Positions 37,483 to 46,834 of a stretch of 49,287 nucleotides of DNA are shown here, piece by piece. The first letter of the stretch is position 1. Every line of letters starts with the position of its first letter. Below the pieces are notes generated by a model that worked only from the letters and a program-made list of their open reading frames with translations, did not search any database and was not told the DNA's origin. The DNA comes from Tannerellaceae bacterium (GTDB lineage Bacteria > Bacteroidota > Bacteroidia > Bacteroidales > Tannerellaceae): positions 1 to 49,287 of the forward strand of contig JAJQAZ010000065.1 of NCBI GenBank assembly GCA_021203545.1, in the 5' to 3' direction. The position numbers and the translations under genes are program-made.

Positions 37483-39042
37483 ATGAAGAAGTCGACGATC
37501 TGGATGTTGGTTTTGGTGATGTTGTTCGCTTTTGCCGGATTGCTGTCTTTGCAGGTGCAATACGTTTTCAGTCTACTCAAAACCCGGAGTGAACAATTCA
37601 ATGAAACTGTAAAGAAAAGTCTGACTCAGGTTGCCCGCAATCTGGAGATTGACGAATCAAGACGGTTTCTGGAAGAAGATATACGTCGTGGTACAGCCCC
37701 CGAATTTACATATTCTACGCCGGGTACTTTGCGTGGATTGGGTGAAATCAGTACCCAGGAACAAATATCTGTACAGATAGACGATCAGAGTATTTCTTAT
37801 CAGATACAACTGGAAAAATTCAGCCGTCCGCCTTTTAATCCATTGGGAGCAAATAAACGTACTTCCGGAAATAGTATAGAAAGTACATCAAAAGACCTGC
37901 TGGAAGATTATAAAAATCGTTATCGTTACAATCAGGCATTATTGCATGAAGTAATTGTTAATATGCTGGCTACATCTAATCTCACACCTATTGAGGAACG
38001 AATTGATTTTAAAAAGTTAAATATTTATTTAAAAACAGAGTTTAAGAATAACGGTCTCGAACTTCCTTTTGTGTTTACTGTTATTAATAAAGATGAAAAA
38101 GTGGTATATCAGAGTGGAGCGTTGCAGCGGCAGCCGAAAGCGTCGGATGTATTAACAACAGTATTGTTTCCAAACGATCCTCCATCCCGGTTGAATTATC
38201 TGAAAGTATATTTTCCCGGAAAATCCAGTTATATATTTGGTTCGATCGTTACATTCCTGATCCCATCTGTCATATTTTCGCTGTTATTGCTGGTGACTTT
38301 CACATTTACTATATATATAGTATTCCGCCAGAAAAAATTGTCGGAAATGAAGAACGATTTTATTAATAACATGACACACGAGTTAAAGACGCCGGTATCA
38401 ACCATCTCACTGGCGGCGCAAATGCTGAAAGATTCGGATATTACCAAAAGTCCGGATGTATTCAGGCATATCTCGGGGGTTATTAATGACGAGACAAAAC
38501 GGTTAGGTTTTTTGGTTGAAAAAGTGCTTCAAATGTCACTTTTCGAACGTCAGAAAGCTGCACTGAAACTGAAAGAGATTGATGCAAATGATTTGTTGGC
38601 AAATATTGCCAATACATTTGTATTGAAAGTTGAAAAATATGGTGGTTCGATGGATATAGATCTGCAGGCAATAGATTCTACAATCTATGCGGATGAAATG
38701 CATATTACCAACGTAATGTTTAATTTGATGGACAATGCTGTAAAATACAGGCGTCCGGAAGTACCATTGGAGTTAATGGCGAGAACATGGAATGAAAATG
38801 GAAAACTAATGATATCTATTGAGGACAATGGTATCGGGATAAAGAAAGAATACCAGAAGAAAGTGTTTGACCGCTTTTTCAGGGTACCTACCGGTAATGT
38901 CCACGATGTGAAAGGATTTGGTCTTGGTCTTGCTTATGTACGGAAAATTATGGAAGACCATAATGGTAGCATCCGTGCGGAAAGTGGGAACAATAATGTA
39001 GGAACGAAATTTATAATTACTTTACCTCTAATAAAAAGTTAG
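37483..39042 (+). CDS. rprX: Sensor histidine kinase, RprX-like
   Basis: 519 residues. Membrane helix 1 (about 6-28), periplasmic sensor (about 30-248), helix 2 (about 251-281), HisKA with phospho-accepting His299 in NNMTHELKTPVST, N-box NVMFNLMDNAVKY and G-box GFGLGLAYVRKI. Intact. The adjacent response regulator follows after 2 bases. Length and layout match RprX of Bacteroides fragilis, a pair linked to tetracycline and stress responses; the name is by resemblance. Confidence 0.88.
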   Translation: MKKSTIWMLVLVMLFAFAGLLSLQVQYVFSLLKTRSEQFNETVKKSLTQVARNLEIDESRRFLEEDIRRGTAPEFTYSTPGTLRGLGEISTQEQISVQIDDQSISYQIQLEKFSRPPFNPLGANKRTSGNSIESTSKDLLEDYKNRYRYNQALLHEVIVNMLATSNLTPIEERIDFKKLNIYLKTEFKNNGLELPFVFTVINKDEKVVYQSGALQRQPKASDVLTTVLFPNDPPSRLNYLKVYFPGKSSYIFGSIVTFLIPSVIFSLLLLVTFTFTIYIVFRQKKLSEMKNDFINNMTHELKTPVSTISLAAQMLKDSDITKSPDVFRHISGVINDETKRLGFLVEKVLQMSLFERQKAALKLKEIDANDLLANIANTFVLKVEKYGGSMDIDLQAIDSTIYADEMHITNVMFNLMDNAVKYRRPEVPLELMARTWNENGKLMISIEDNGIGIKKEYQKKVFDRFFRVPTGNVHDVKGFGLGLAYVRKIMEDHNGSIRAESGNNNVGTKFIITLPLIKS

Positions 39043-39044
39043 TC

Positions 39045-39776
39045 ATGGAAGAAAAACTTAAAATTTTATTTTGCGAGGACGATGAAAACCTCGGAATGTT
39101 ATTAAGAGAATATTTACAGGCGAAAGGTTGTGTAACAGATCTGTTCACAGATGGTGAAGCAGGATATAAAGGATTTACAAAAGGACAATATGATTTATGT
39201 GTGCTCGATGTGATGATGCCTAAAAAAGACGGTTTCACACTGGCACAGGAAATCCGTTCCATTAATCCCGATATACCCATTATTTTCCTTACTGCTAAAA
39301 CAATGAAGGAAGATATTCTGGAAGGCTTCAAGATTGGTGCGGACGATTACCTGACCAAACCATTTAGTATGGAAGAACTTTTGCTGCGTATCGAAGCAAT
39401 TCTGCGTCGTGTAAAAGGTAAAAAACTGAAAGATATTCCATTCTATAAATTAGGAAACTTCCTGTTTGATACTCAGAAACAAACGTTGGCTATAGGCGAC
39501 AAAGTAACTAAACTGACCACCAAAGAGTGTGAACTGCTTAGTCTTCTTTGTGCACATGTAAACGAAATTCTGGAACGTAACTATGCACTGAAAACAATCT
39601 GGGTAGACGATAACTACTTCAATGCCCGTAGCATGGACGTGTACATTACAAAGTTGCGTAAACTGCTGAAAGATGATCCGGGAATTGAAATCATCAACAT
39701 TCACGGAAAAGGATATAAACTGATCACTCCTTCCGGCGAAGAGCAGGCAAGAGAAGACGGAATTCAGGTTTTATAA
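39045..39776 (+). CDS. rprY: OmpR-type response regulator, RprY-like
   Basis: 243 residues. Receiver domain with acidic pocket CEDDE and phospho-Asp55 in LCVLDVMMPKKDG, Thr/Lys in FLTAK and TKPFS; C-terminal winged helix (TLAIGDKVTKLTTKECELLSLL, RSMDVYITKLRKLL, IINIHGKGYKL). It very closely follows the RprY pattern. Two bases after rprX, then a terminator, so the pair is one operon. Confidence 0.9.
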   Translation: MEEKLKILFCEDDENLGMLLREYLQAKGCVTDLFTDGEAGYKGFTKGQYDLCVLDVMMPKKDGFTLAQEIRSINPDIPIIFLTAKTMKEDILEGFKIGADDYLTKPFSMEELLLRIEAILRRVKGKKLKDIPFYKLGNFLFDTQKQTLAIGDKVTKLTTKECELLSLLCAHVNEILERNYALKTIWVDDNYFNARSMDVYITKLRKLLKDDPGIEIINIHGKGYKLITPSGEEQAREDGIQVL

Positions 39777-39803
39777 ACCATACAGGAGATAATTGATCTC
39801 CGG

Positions 39804-39870
39804 AAAAAGTTCCCCTGTTTTAAACTCTTTTTACAAAAGAAAGGGCTTAAATAGGGGAACTTTTTGTTTT
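39804..39870 (+). terminator. Terminator of rprXY
   Basis: AAAAAGTTCCCCT (39804-39816) pairs with AGGGGAACTTTTT (39853-39865), with a further T-run after it; 27 bases past the rprY stop. Confidence 0.85.
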
Positions 39871-39936
39871 TAACTAAACAATTAAAGTGCTATTTCGTTT
39901 TATACCTAAATAAGCATATCTTTAAAACAGGTAAAA

Positions 39937-40398
39937 ATGAAATATCTTATAATTATAGGCTTGGTTACCGGTTTGTTAACCGGATGCCATAACAAAAGAA
40001 CATCCACTCCGGATGAATCATTCAGAGTAGATGAAATCGACTCTGTAGACCAAATAGAAGATTATAGTACATATAATGACATGGATACAGTCGGATATTA
40101 TGGAGTTTTTGAAGGAATGACTGCTCCCAACAGTCGTACCGTTAAGGCAAAGCTAACACTGTATGATAATAACCGATATATTATTCATTCTGTAGATTTA
40201 GATGATGATACAAAAACGGAAGAAGAAGAGGGTACCTATCTCATCTTTGGTGATTTGTTGACTCTTACACCGGATCATAACGGTACAGAACAATATTATA
40301 AAACCAATGATGAACATTTAATCCCATTAGATGATCAAAAACAGGAAATAAAAGGAATCCATTCTGAAAACCTCCGGTTGGTAAGAATCCCGGATTGA
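39937..40398 (+). CDS. NlpE-like lipoprotein
   Basis: 153 residues. Lipoprotein signal ending LLTGC (Cys about 17), an acidic linker, then a small beta-barrel with GVFEGMTAPNSRTVKAKLTLYDNNRYII and GTYLIFGDLLTL, the outline of the NlpE N-terminal fold. The CxxC pair of classic NlpE in the first strand is absent. Single gene. Envelope function unknown. Confidence 0.65.
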   Translation: MKYLIIIGLVTGLLTGCHNKRTSTPDESFRVDEIDSVDQIEDYSTYNDMDTVGYYGVFEGMTAPNSRTVKAKLTLYDNNRYIIHSVDLDDDTKTEEEEGTYLIFGDLLTLTPDHNGTEQYYKTNDEHLIPLDDQKQEIKGIHSENLRLVRIPD

Positions 40399-40470
40399 TT
40401 CATTCCCTCTTTAAAAGCATTTAGGGGTTGCCCTGAGTCCGGCGTATTTCGCGGGGAACAAAGGGTCTTA

Positions 40471-40494
40471 ACCTCGTGACATTAGTCAGGAGGT
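40471..40494. repeat. Palindrome between convergent genes
   Basis: ACCTCGTGAC-ATTA-GTCAGGAGGT is self-complementary apart from one position. It lies between the stops of the NlpE-like gene and cstA; no T-run follows, so it is listed as a repeat. Confidence 0.6.
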
Positions 40495-40552
40495 CATGTT
40501 AAACGGGATAGAAGATCAAAAATTATTCCCGGACTGACGTTTGTATTTACCT

Positions 40553-41974
40553 TTATATTTTATTCAACCGCTTCTTCCAAAATAAAAATCCGGTATAAGT
40601 TATAGCTGTAATACTTAACCCTGCGATTTGTGATATAGTAGCCGGAAGATTTAGCCCTTCGGGTGCGATTAATATATAGGTGGAACATACGGCGGTCATA
40701 AACAGGGCCGGGATCAGTGTAATGATATAGATCCGTTTGGTAGAGGCAAGCCACACAGTTAGTGCCCATAAGGTAAAGACTGCCAACGTTTGGTTTACCC
40801 ATGCAAAATAACGCCAGATAATAGAGAAATCAATTTGCAGAATCAGGAATCCTACTGCAAACAGGGGAAGTGACACCATTAACCGTTTCAAAACCGGCTT
40901 CTGGTCCAGATGAAGAAAATCGGCAACAATTAACCTTGCTGAGCGGAAAGCGGTATCACCCGATGTGATCGGAGCGGCAATGACTCCTAAAATAGCCAGG
41001 AATCCGCCCAAAGTACCTAACCACTCTTTCGTGATACTATCCACAACAATGGCAGCATTATCGTTACCCGATCCGGCAGCAAAAAGTGCGCTACCTTCTT
41101 CCGTATGGAAAAAATAAGTGGCAGCAGCAGCCCATATCAGGGCAACTATACCTTCCGAAATCATGGCACCATAAAATACAGGCCGTCCATATTTCTCGTT
41201 CTTCATACACCGGGCCATTAAAGGACTTTGGGTGGCATGGAAGCCCGAAATGGCACCGCAGGCTATGGACACAAACATCATAGGAAAAATGGGTAGTCCT
41301 TCCGGATGTGTATTTCGTAAACCATCTGTCAACTCCGGTAATGGCGGATGATGATAAACCAACATCACCAGGATACCGACTGCCATAAATAATAGAGCAA
41401 TCGCAAACAGCGGATAAATACGTCCGATGATTTTATCAACCGGCAGTAAAGTAGCCAGGATATAATAGATGAAAACAACCGAGGCCCAAAAGGTTAGATT
41501 TAGCGTTTCCGGTGTCAGTTTCGCTAATAACCCGGCAGGTCCTGCCACGAAAACCGCACCGACCAGCACCATTAATACAAGCGTCAACCCTCTCATTAAT
41601 TGCTTCACACTTGTTCCCAGGTAACGCCCGATCAGTTCCGGCAAACTTTCTCCGTTATGCCTCAACGATAACATACCGGCAAAATAGTCGTGGGTAGCTC
41701 CTGCAAAAATACTCCCCAAAACAATCCAGATATAAGAAGCCGTTCCGAACTTAGCCCCCATAATAGCACCGAATATCGGGCCCAGGCCCGCGATATTCAG
41801 GAATTGAATCATAAACACCTTCCAGGTAGACATCGGAAGGTAATCCACACCATCCTGTTGGGTATAAGCCGGTGTATTCCGTGTTGTATCAATTCCAAAA
41901 ACACGTTCAACAAAAGCACCATATACAAAGTACCCTCCGATAAGGATTAGCAAACAACAAATAAAAGTAATCAT
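40553..41974 (-). CDS. cstA: Carbon starvation protein A, peptide/pyruvate transporter family
   Basis: 473 residues, about a dozen membrane helices. QFLNIAGLGPIFGAIMGAKFG, GATHDYFAGMLSLRHNGESLPELIG, ISGFHATQSPLMARCMKNE and SGDTAFRSARLIVADF are standard CstA motifs. Imports peptides or pyruvate. Shorter than E. coli CstA but usual for the Bacteroidetes form. Single gene, convergent with the NlpE-like gene. Confidence 0.92.
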   Translation of the reverse strand: MITFICCLLILIGGYFVYGAFVERVFGIDTTRNTPAYTQQDGVDYLPMSTWKVFMIQFLNIAGLGPIFGAIMGAKFGTASYIWIVLGSIFAGATHDYFAGMLSLRHNGESLPELIGRYLGTSVKQLMRGLTLVLMVLVGAVFVAGPAGLLAKLTPETLNLTFWASVVFIYYILATLLPVDKIIGRIYPLFAIALLFMAVGILVMLVYHHPPLPELTDGLRNTHPEGLPIFPMMFVSIACGAISGFHATQSPLMARCMKNEKYGRPVFYGAMISEGIVALIWAAAATYFFHTEEGSALFAAGSGNDNAAIVVDSITKEWLGTLGGFLAILGVIAAPITSGDTAFRSARLIVADFLHLDQKPVLKRLMVSLPLFAVGFLILQIDFSIIWRYFAWVNQTLAVFTLWALTVWLASTKRIYIITLIPALFMTAVCSTYILIAPEGLNLPATISQIAGLSITAITYTGFLFWKKRLNKI

Positions 41975-41994
41975 AGTATGTGGAAAGTATATAG

Positions 41995-42086
41995 CACGCA
42001 GATTACGCAGAAAGCGCAGAATTACGCAGATTATTTAATGATAAAAATAGCTTCTGCGTATCTCTGCGCTTTCTGGGTAATTTGTG
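41995..42086. repeat. ACGCAG inverted repeat
   Basis: Arm 41995-42029 (CACGCAGATTACGCAGAAAG...) and the imperfect reverse complement at 42054-42086 with a 24-base loop. Scattered repeats of this kind (GCAGATTACGCAG) are common in Bacteroidetes. It sits between cstA and the yqeY-like gene. Confidence 0.8.
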
Positions 42087-42116
42087 TCCTATTTCGTTAT
42101 TTCTAACAAAGTCAGT

Positions 42117-42569
42117 TTAGGAATTCAGTAACTTCTTTACTGTTTCAGAGATAGCACGTCCTTCGGCTTTACCGGCCAGTGCTTTGTTGGCAGCGCCCAT
42201 TACTTTACCCATATCTTTCGGACCTTCGGCGCCCACTTCAGCAATTATCTTTTTCAGTTCTGTTTCCAGCTCTTCCGCACTCATTTGCTTCGGCAGATAA
42301 ACTTCGATAGCGGCTACTTCTGCCAGTTCGTTTTCCGCCAGTTCCGGACGTCCCTGATTTTTATAAATCTCAGCGCTTTCTTTACGCTGTTTCACCATCT
42401 TCTGAATAATTTTAACAGCAGCATCATCACTTAATTCACCGTCACCGCCTTTGGCGGTTTTGGCTTCGAGAAACTCTTTTTTTACTCCACGCAATGCCTG
42501 CAAACGCACTTTATCCTGTGCCCGCATTGCGTTTTTGATATCTTCACTTACTTGATCAAAAAGGCTCAT
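42117..42569 (-). CDS. GatB/YqeY domain protein
   Basis: 150 residues, whole-length YqeY-like: MSLFDQVSEDIKNAMRAQDKVRLQALRGVKKEF, then KIIQKMVKQRKESAEIYKNQGRPELAENELAE, PKQMSAEELE and the end KDMGKVMGAANKALAGKAEGRAIS. The domain matches the tail of the GatB amidotransferase subunit and binds tRNA-related targets; precise role is not known. Third gene after ftsA and ftsZ, as usual in Bacteroidetes. Its leader is a copy of the repeat found before murC. Confidence 0.93.
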   Translation of the reverse strand: MSLFDQVSEDIKNAMRAQDKVRLQALRGVKKEFLEAKTAKGGDGELSDDAAVKIIQKMVKQRKESAEIYKNQGRPELAENELAEVAAIEVYLPKQMSAEELETELKKIIAEVGAEGPKDMGKVMGAANKALAGKAEGRAISETVKKLLNS

Positions 42570-42582
42570 ATAATTATTTTTT

Positions 42583-42650
42583 ATAGTAGTTATCTCTCGC
42601 TTTGCTTGTTAGTAGCCCGTCGTTTCACTCGCAGTAGTCAAGTAGTTAAA
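42583..42650 (-). repeat. Tandem-type repeat in the yqeY-like leader
   Basis: On the minus strand this reads ...GACTACTGCGAGTG...GGGCTACTAACAAGCAAAGCGAG...TAACTACTATAAAAAA and ends 8 bases before the start codon. The same elements, in the same final arrangement, precede murC at 46738-46828. Confidence 0.8.
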
Positions 42651-42681
42651 TTGGAAATTTACATCCTGGCTACTCTTTTAC

Positions 42682-44046
42682 TTAACGAAAACTGATTCTT
42701 GGTTTATTATCTCCTCCTGTCGGTGCCGTACCGGACGATTGTGTAGTTGAACCTGCGGGGGAAGTTGTTGAAGCCGTACCTTCAGGAGCGGATTTTACAC
42801 GTGCCCGGGCAACGATCTTCGGATCACGGTTATAAGTGGGATTCTCTTCCAGCAGGGAAATCAGCGCATCGTCGTCCATCTCTTCTACTGTAAGGATAAC
42901 CGCTTTATAACGGGATGAAACACTAATGATACCCCGGTCTGACGGTCCATAATATTTCTCTATCAGTTCTTTTTCTTTCTTCTCACGTTGCAGGCGCTCC
43001 TCTTCCAGTCGTAACTCCTCCTCGGTCATCCGGGTGGCATCGGCTCTCATCATATCTGCATAAGCAGGAATATTTTCCATACCGAAACCAGTGGCCAGAA
43101 TAGTCATTTTTACCTGTTCCCCCAGGCTGTTATCCAATGCGGTACCCCATATAACCTCTATATTACGGCCAAAACGCGACATAAAATCATGCACATCGTT
43201 CATCTCCTCCATCAGCAATTCGTATTCTTCGCTGAAAGAAACATTGAATAATATTTTTTTAGCTGTAAATATATCATTGTTATTCAGTAAAGGAGAATTC
43301 AGTGCATCTTCAATGGCTGCTCTAACACGACCTTCACCCGAACCATAGCCATTACTCATCAATGCTACACCCCCATCTTTCATCGTCGTGTTTACATCCG
43401 CGAAATCCAGGTTAATGATACCCGGGATTGTGATGATCTCCGCAATACTTTTGGCAGCTGTTGTTAAAGTATCATCAGCCTTTCCGAAAGCATTGGTCAT
43501 CGTCAGGTCAGAATAAATCTCCCGCAGCCGCTCGTTGTTGATAACTAACAGGGCGTCTACGTTTTTACTGATCTCTTCTACACCATTCAATGCCTGAATA
43601 ATTTTGCGTTCACCTTCAAACATAAAGGGTATAGTAACAATACCAACCGTCAGAATTCCCATATCTTTGGCAACGCGGGCAATCACAGGGGCAGCACCGG
43701 TACCGGTACCACCACCCATTCCGGCAGTGATGAATACCATTTTGGTACCATCACCCAGCATTTGCTGAATATCCCGGATACTTTCTTCGGCAGCCAACAT
43801 CGCCCGCTCCGGACGGTTCCCGGCTCCCAGGCCTTGTGTAATCTCACGGCCCAGAGAAAGCTTAACCGGTACATCCGAGCGGTTCAGTGCCTGGTTATCT
43901 GTATTACACAGCACAAACGTAACATCGCGGATACCCTCTTTATACATATGGGTTACGGCGTTACCACCACCACCACCTACCCCAATAACTTTAATTATGT
44001 TGGGAGAAGTGTTCGGATAATTAAATTCTAATATCGTATTGTCCAT
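42682..44046 (-). CDS. ftsZ: Cell division protein FtsZ
   Basis: Tubulin-like GTPase that forms the division ring. 454 residues. GTP-binding [10 protein letters not shown] (about 22-31), tubulin signature [12 protein letters not shown] (109-120), NFADVNTTM, then an extended charged linker ([17 protein letters not shown]) and a Ser/Thr/Gly-rich tail before KPRISFR. The long tail is usual in Bacteroidetes. Second gene after ftsA (27 bases). Confidence 0.97.
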   Translation of the reverse strand: MDNTILEFNYPNTSPNIIKVIGVGGGGGNAVTHMYKEGIRDVTFVLCNTDNQALNRSDVPVKLSLGREITQGLGAGNRPERAMLAAEESIRDIQQMLGDGTKMVFITAGMGGGTGTGAAPVIARVAKDMGILTVGIVTIPFMFEGERKIIQALNGVEEISKNVDALLVINNERLREIYSDLTMTNAFGKADDTLTTAAKSIAEIITIPGIINLDFADVNTTMKDGGVALMSNGYGSGEGRVRAAIEDALNSPLLNNNDIFTAKKILFNVSFSEEYELLMEEMNDVHDFMSRFGRNIEVIWGTALDNSLGEQVKMTILATGFGMENIPAYADMMRADATRMTEEELRLEEERLQREKKEKELIEKYYGPSDRGIISVSSRYKAVILTVEEMDDDALISLLEENPTYNRDPKIVARARVKSAPEGTASTTSPAGSTTQSSGTAPTGGDNKPRISFR

Positions 44047-44073
44047 TCCTGTCCTGTTTTTAAGCTGTTACCA

Positions 44074-45417
44074 TTAAATTGCATCCGGGTCATCAAATAA
44101 ACCATTCATAAACCCTCCGAATTTACCCCCGATCCGGTTTATAATACCTTTTTTAGGTGGAGTCTTTTTCGGTTCCGGTTGTGGTACCTGTTCCGGTTCG
44201 GGTTCGGGCTCTTTCACAACCGGTTCCACAACCGGAGGCGCTACATATATACAGCAGTTTTTGTCGCCTTTCATTAATAGCGACAAGGCAACGATATATT
44301 CCGGATTGCTGGTAATAAAATCTGCTCTTTCCAGTACGTTTTTGCGTAACGTCGCGAAGCGAACTTCTGTGTTAAGCCTTTTATTAATAACTTCGGTCAG
44401 GTTCTTCAGCGAAGAGGCACCTCCTGTTATTACCACACCGGCACCCAGATTCTCCATTAATCCGGTCTCTTTCAGGCGCTCATATACATTTTCCAGAATC
44501 TCCTGTGTACGGGCTTCCACTACCATATTCAGTTCACTTAACGGGAGTTGCCGCAGCCCTACTCCTTCTGCGGAACTAACCTGGATATTAGCCGTATTAT
44601 CTTTTTCTATCAAAGCACTTCCATACGTGCATTTAATCCTTTCTGCTTCGGCATCCACCATATTTAGACTGGTGATATCCTTTGTGATCAGGTTACCGCC
44701 AAAAGGAATAACCGACAGGTTTACCAGAACACCGTTTTTATATACTGCCAGACTGGTAACCCCTGCGCCGAAGTCAATGAGTGCACAACCCAGGTTCTTT
44801 TCATCTTCCGTCAGAACCGCCTCAGCCAGAGCCAGCGGAGAAACAATCAGCCCTGCAATTTCTATTTTAGCCCGTTCGCCGATACTATTCCTAACATACC
44901 GCCGTAAAGAGGGACGCCCAACAATCAGTTTATACCGTGCTTCAATCCGGTTGCAGGGAATGCCTACCGGATTCGGCTCAAATTTGCCGTCCAGATAATA
45001 AACCGGGGAAACAATATCCAATACATCCAGCATATCCGGATGATATCCCTGGCATTCTTTGTAAAGGGCATCAATAATTTCTTCCGTAACAACCCCTTCG
45101 GGACCTAATATTTTGGGAACAGTATGTTCAAGTGAGCGAAGAGATTGCCCTCCAATGCCCACATATACTTTTCCTATTTTAGAGCCTTGCAGCTTATTTT
45201 CGAGTTTGAGGATCAGGCGTTTTGCTTTATTAGCCGTTTCTTCCACATTATAAACACAGCCCCTGCGGATACAACTGGACGAACTCTCCACTTCATGGGC
45301 TATTACCGAGATAGCCCCGCTCTCATTTTTTACTCCTACCATCCCTACCAGATGAGAGGAACCCAGGTCAATGGCCGCAATAAAGTCTGAATATGCCATA
45401 GGTATATAATTTGTCAA
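44074..45417 (-). CDS. ftsA: Cell division protein FtsA
   Basis: Actin-like membrane tether of FtsZ. 447 residues. FIAAIDLGSSHLVGMVG (phosphate 1), CALIDFGAGVTSLAVY (phosphate 2), GAGVVITGGASSLKNL (adenosine) and the SHS2 insertion around EKVYVGIGGQSLRSL are present. A Pro/Glu-rich stretch leads to the amphipathic C-terminal helix (KKGIINRIGGKFGGFMNGLF) that binds the membrane. Here it is divergent from murG instead of following ftsQ. Confidence 0.95.
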   Translation of the reverse strand: MTNYIPMAYSDFIAAIDLGSSHLVGMVGVKNESGAISVIAHEVESSSSCIRRGCVYNVEETANKAKRLILKLENKLQGSKIGKVYVGIGGQSLRSLEHTVPKILGPEGVVTEEIIDALYKECQGYHPDMLDVLDIVSPVYYLDGKFEPNPVGIPCNRIEARYKLIVGRPSLRRYVRNSIGERAKIEIAGLIVSPLALAEAVLTEDEKNLGCALIDFGAGVTSLAVYKNGVLVNLSVIPFGGNLITKDITSLNMVDAEAERIKCTYGSALIEKDNTANIQVSSAEGVGLRQLPLSELNMVVEARTQEILENVYERLKETGLMENLGAGVVITGGASSLKNLTEVINKRLNTEVRFATLRKNVLERADFITSNPEYIVALSLLMKGDKNCCIYVAPPVVEPVVKEPEPEPEQVPQPEPKKTPPKKGIINRIGGKFGGFMNGLFDDPDAI

Positions 45418-45574
45418 ACGATTTTTTGATATCAGAGAGTAAAATTACATAATTCCAGCATTTTCCACTAATATTTTTCAGGGAAATAAGTTTTTTTACC
45501 TGTAGCAAAGAATGTTGTCTAAAAAAGAACCTTTTTACCCTTCCACATGGTTATCTTTACCGGACAGAATTCAT

Positions 45575-45582
45575 TAGTTTTG
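45575..45582 (+). promoter_or_regulatory. Promoter -7 element of murG
   Basis: TAGTTTTG fits TAnnTTTG 22 bases before the start codon. It lies in the 187-base divergent gap shared with ftsA. No clear -33 element. Confidence 0.45.
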
Positions 45583-45604
45583 CAAAACGAGAAATCAGAG
45601 AGCG

Positions 45605-46708
45605 ATGAAGAAATATAAAATGATCATCAGTGGTGGAGGTACAGGAGGACATATTTTTCCGGCGATCTCTATCGCAAATGCTTTTAAAGAACGGTTCCCC
45701 GATGCCGATATACTTTTTGTCGGTGCACAGGGTCGTATGGAAATGGAAAAAGTACCCGCTGCCGGTTACCCAATCGTAGGGCTACCGGTCAGTGGTTTTG
45801 ACAGGAGCAATTTGTTCCGTAATATCGGAGTACTGGTCAAACTGGTAAAAAGTTTACGCCTAGCCCGTAAAACAATCCGGGACTTCAAACCGGATATAGC
45901 GGTTGGGGTAGGTGGTTATGCCAGTGGTCCGACCCTCTTTATGGCAGCCCAGCTGGGTATTCCCACCTTGTTGCAGGAGCAGAACTCGTATGCAGGTGTA
46001 ACAAATAAGTTACTGGCTAAGAAAGCAAAAAAGATATGCGTAGCCTACGACGGTATGGAGCGGTTTTTTCCGGCGGATAAAATTGTACTTACCGGCAATC
46101 CCGTACGGGGCGATCTGGCACAGGCAAGCAATAAGCGGGAGGAAGCACTCGGTTATTTCGGACTCTCTCCGGTGAAAAAGACCGTTCTGGTTGTTGGCGG
46201 AAGTCTGGGAGCACGTACGATTAACCAGAGTATTGCCGCTGGATTATCACAAATAACTACCTCCGGAATACAATTCATCTGGCAAACAGGAAAAAATTAC
46301 CTGTCCGGTGCCCAACAGGCATTAAAAAAATATCCGGATGCTCCGGTCTGGTGCTCCGACTTTATATCCCGTATGGATCTGGCTTATGCGGCAGCCGATC
46401 TGGTCATTTCCCGTGCCGGCGCCAGTTCTATTTCCGAATTGTGCCTGTTAGGAAAAGCAGTCATATTGGTTCCTTCACCCAATGTGGCGGAAGATCATCA
46501 GACACAGAATGCACTGGCCCTGGTAAAAAAAGATGCAGCGGTTATGGTAACCGATAAAAATGCACCGGCGGAATTAGTAAATACAGCTTTGACTATTGTT
46601 AAAGATGAAGCCCGGTTAAACCAACTTAGTAAAAATATCAGTACCTTAGCCCAGCATAACAGCGCAGCACGCATAGTGGACGAGCTCGTTTCACTTGCAA
46701 ATAGTTGA
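45605..46708 (+). CDS. murG: UDP-N-acetylglucosamine transferase MurG
   Basis: Adds GlcNAc to lipid I to form lipid II at the inner face of the membrane. 367 residues. ISGGGTGGHIFPAISIA (9-25), GVGGYASGPTLFMAAQLGIPTLLQEQNSYAGVTNKLLAKKA, VLVVGGSLGARTINQSI and VISRAGASSISELCLLGKAVILVPSPNVAEDHQTQNA are classic MurG. Intact; first gene of the murG-murC-ftsQ block. Confidence 0.97.
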   Translation: MKKYKMIISGGGTGGHIFPAISIANAFKERFPDADILFVGAQGRMEMEKVPAAGYPIVGLPVSGFDRSNLFRNIGVLVKLVKSLRLARKTIRDFKPDIAVGVGGYASGPTLFMAAQLGIPTLLQEQNSYAGVTNKLLAKKAKKICVAYDGMERFFPADKIVLTGNPVRGDLAQASNKREEALGYFGLSPVKKTVLVVGGSLGARTINQSIAAGLSQITTSGIQFIWQTGKNYLSGAQQALKKYPDAPVWCSDFISRMDLAYAAADLVISRAGASSISELCLLGKAVILVPSPNVAEDHQTQNALALVKKDAAVMVTDKNAPAELVNTALTIVKDEARLNQLSKNISTLAQHNSAARIVDELVSLANS

Positions 46709-46737
46709 ATAGTCAGGGAGTAAGAAAATATTCTACT

Positions 46738-46828
46738 TAACTACTAACGAGCAAAGCGAGTGATAACTACTAATGAGCGCAGCGAATGCTGACTACTGCG
46801 AACGCAGTGAGCTAACTACTATAAAAAA
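46738..46828 (+). repeat. 23-26-bp tandem repeat forming the murC leader
   Basis: Units TAACTACTAACGAGCAAAGC... (46738-46763), TAACTACTAATGAGCGCAGC... (46764-46789) and TGACTACTGCGAACGCAGTG... (46790-46812), then a final TAACTACTATAAAAAA (46813-46828) 6 bases before the murC ATG. Unit 3 holds the palindrome ACTGCGAACGCAGT. Confidence 0.85.
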
Positions 46829-46834
46829 GAACAT

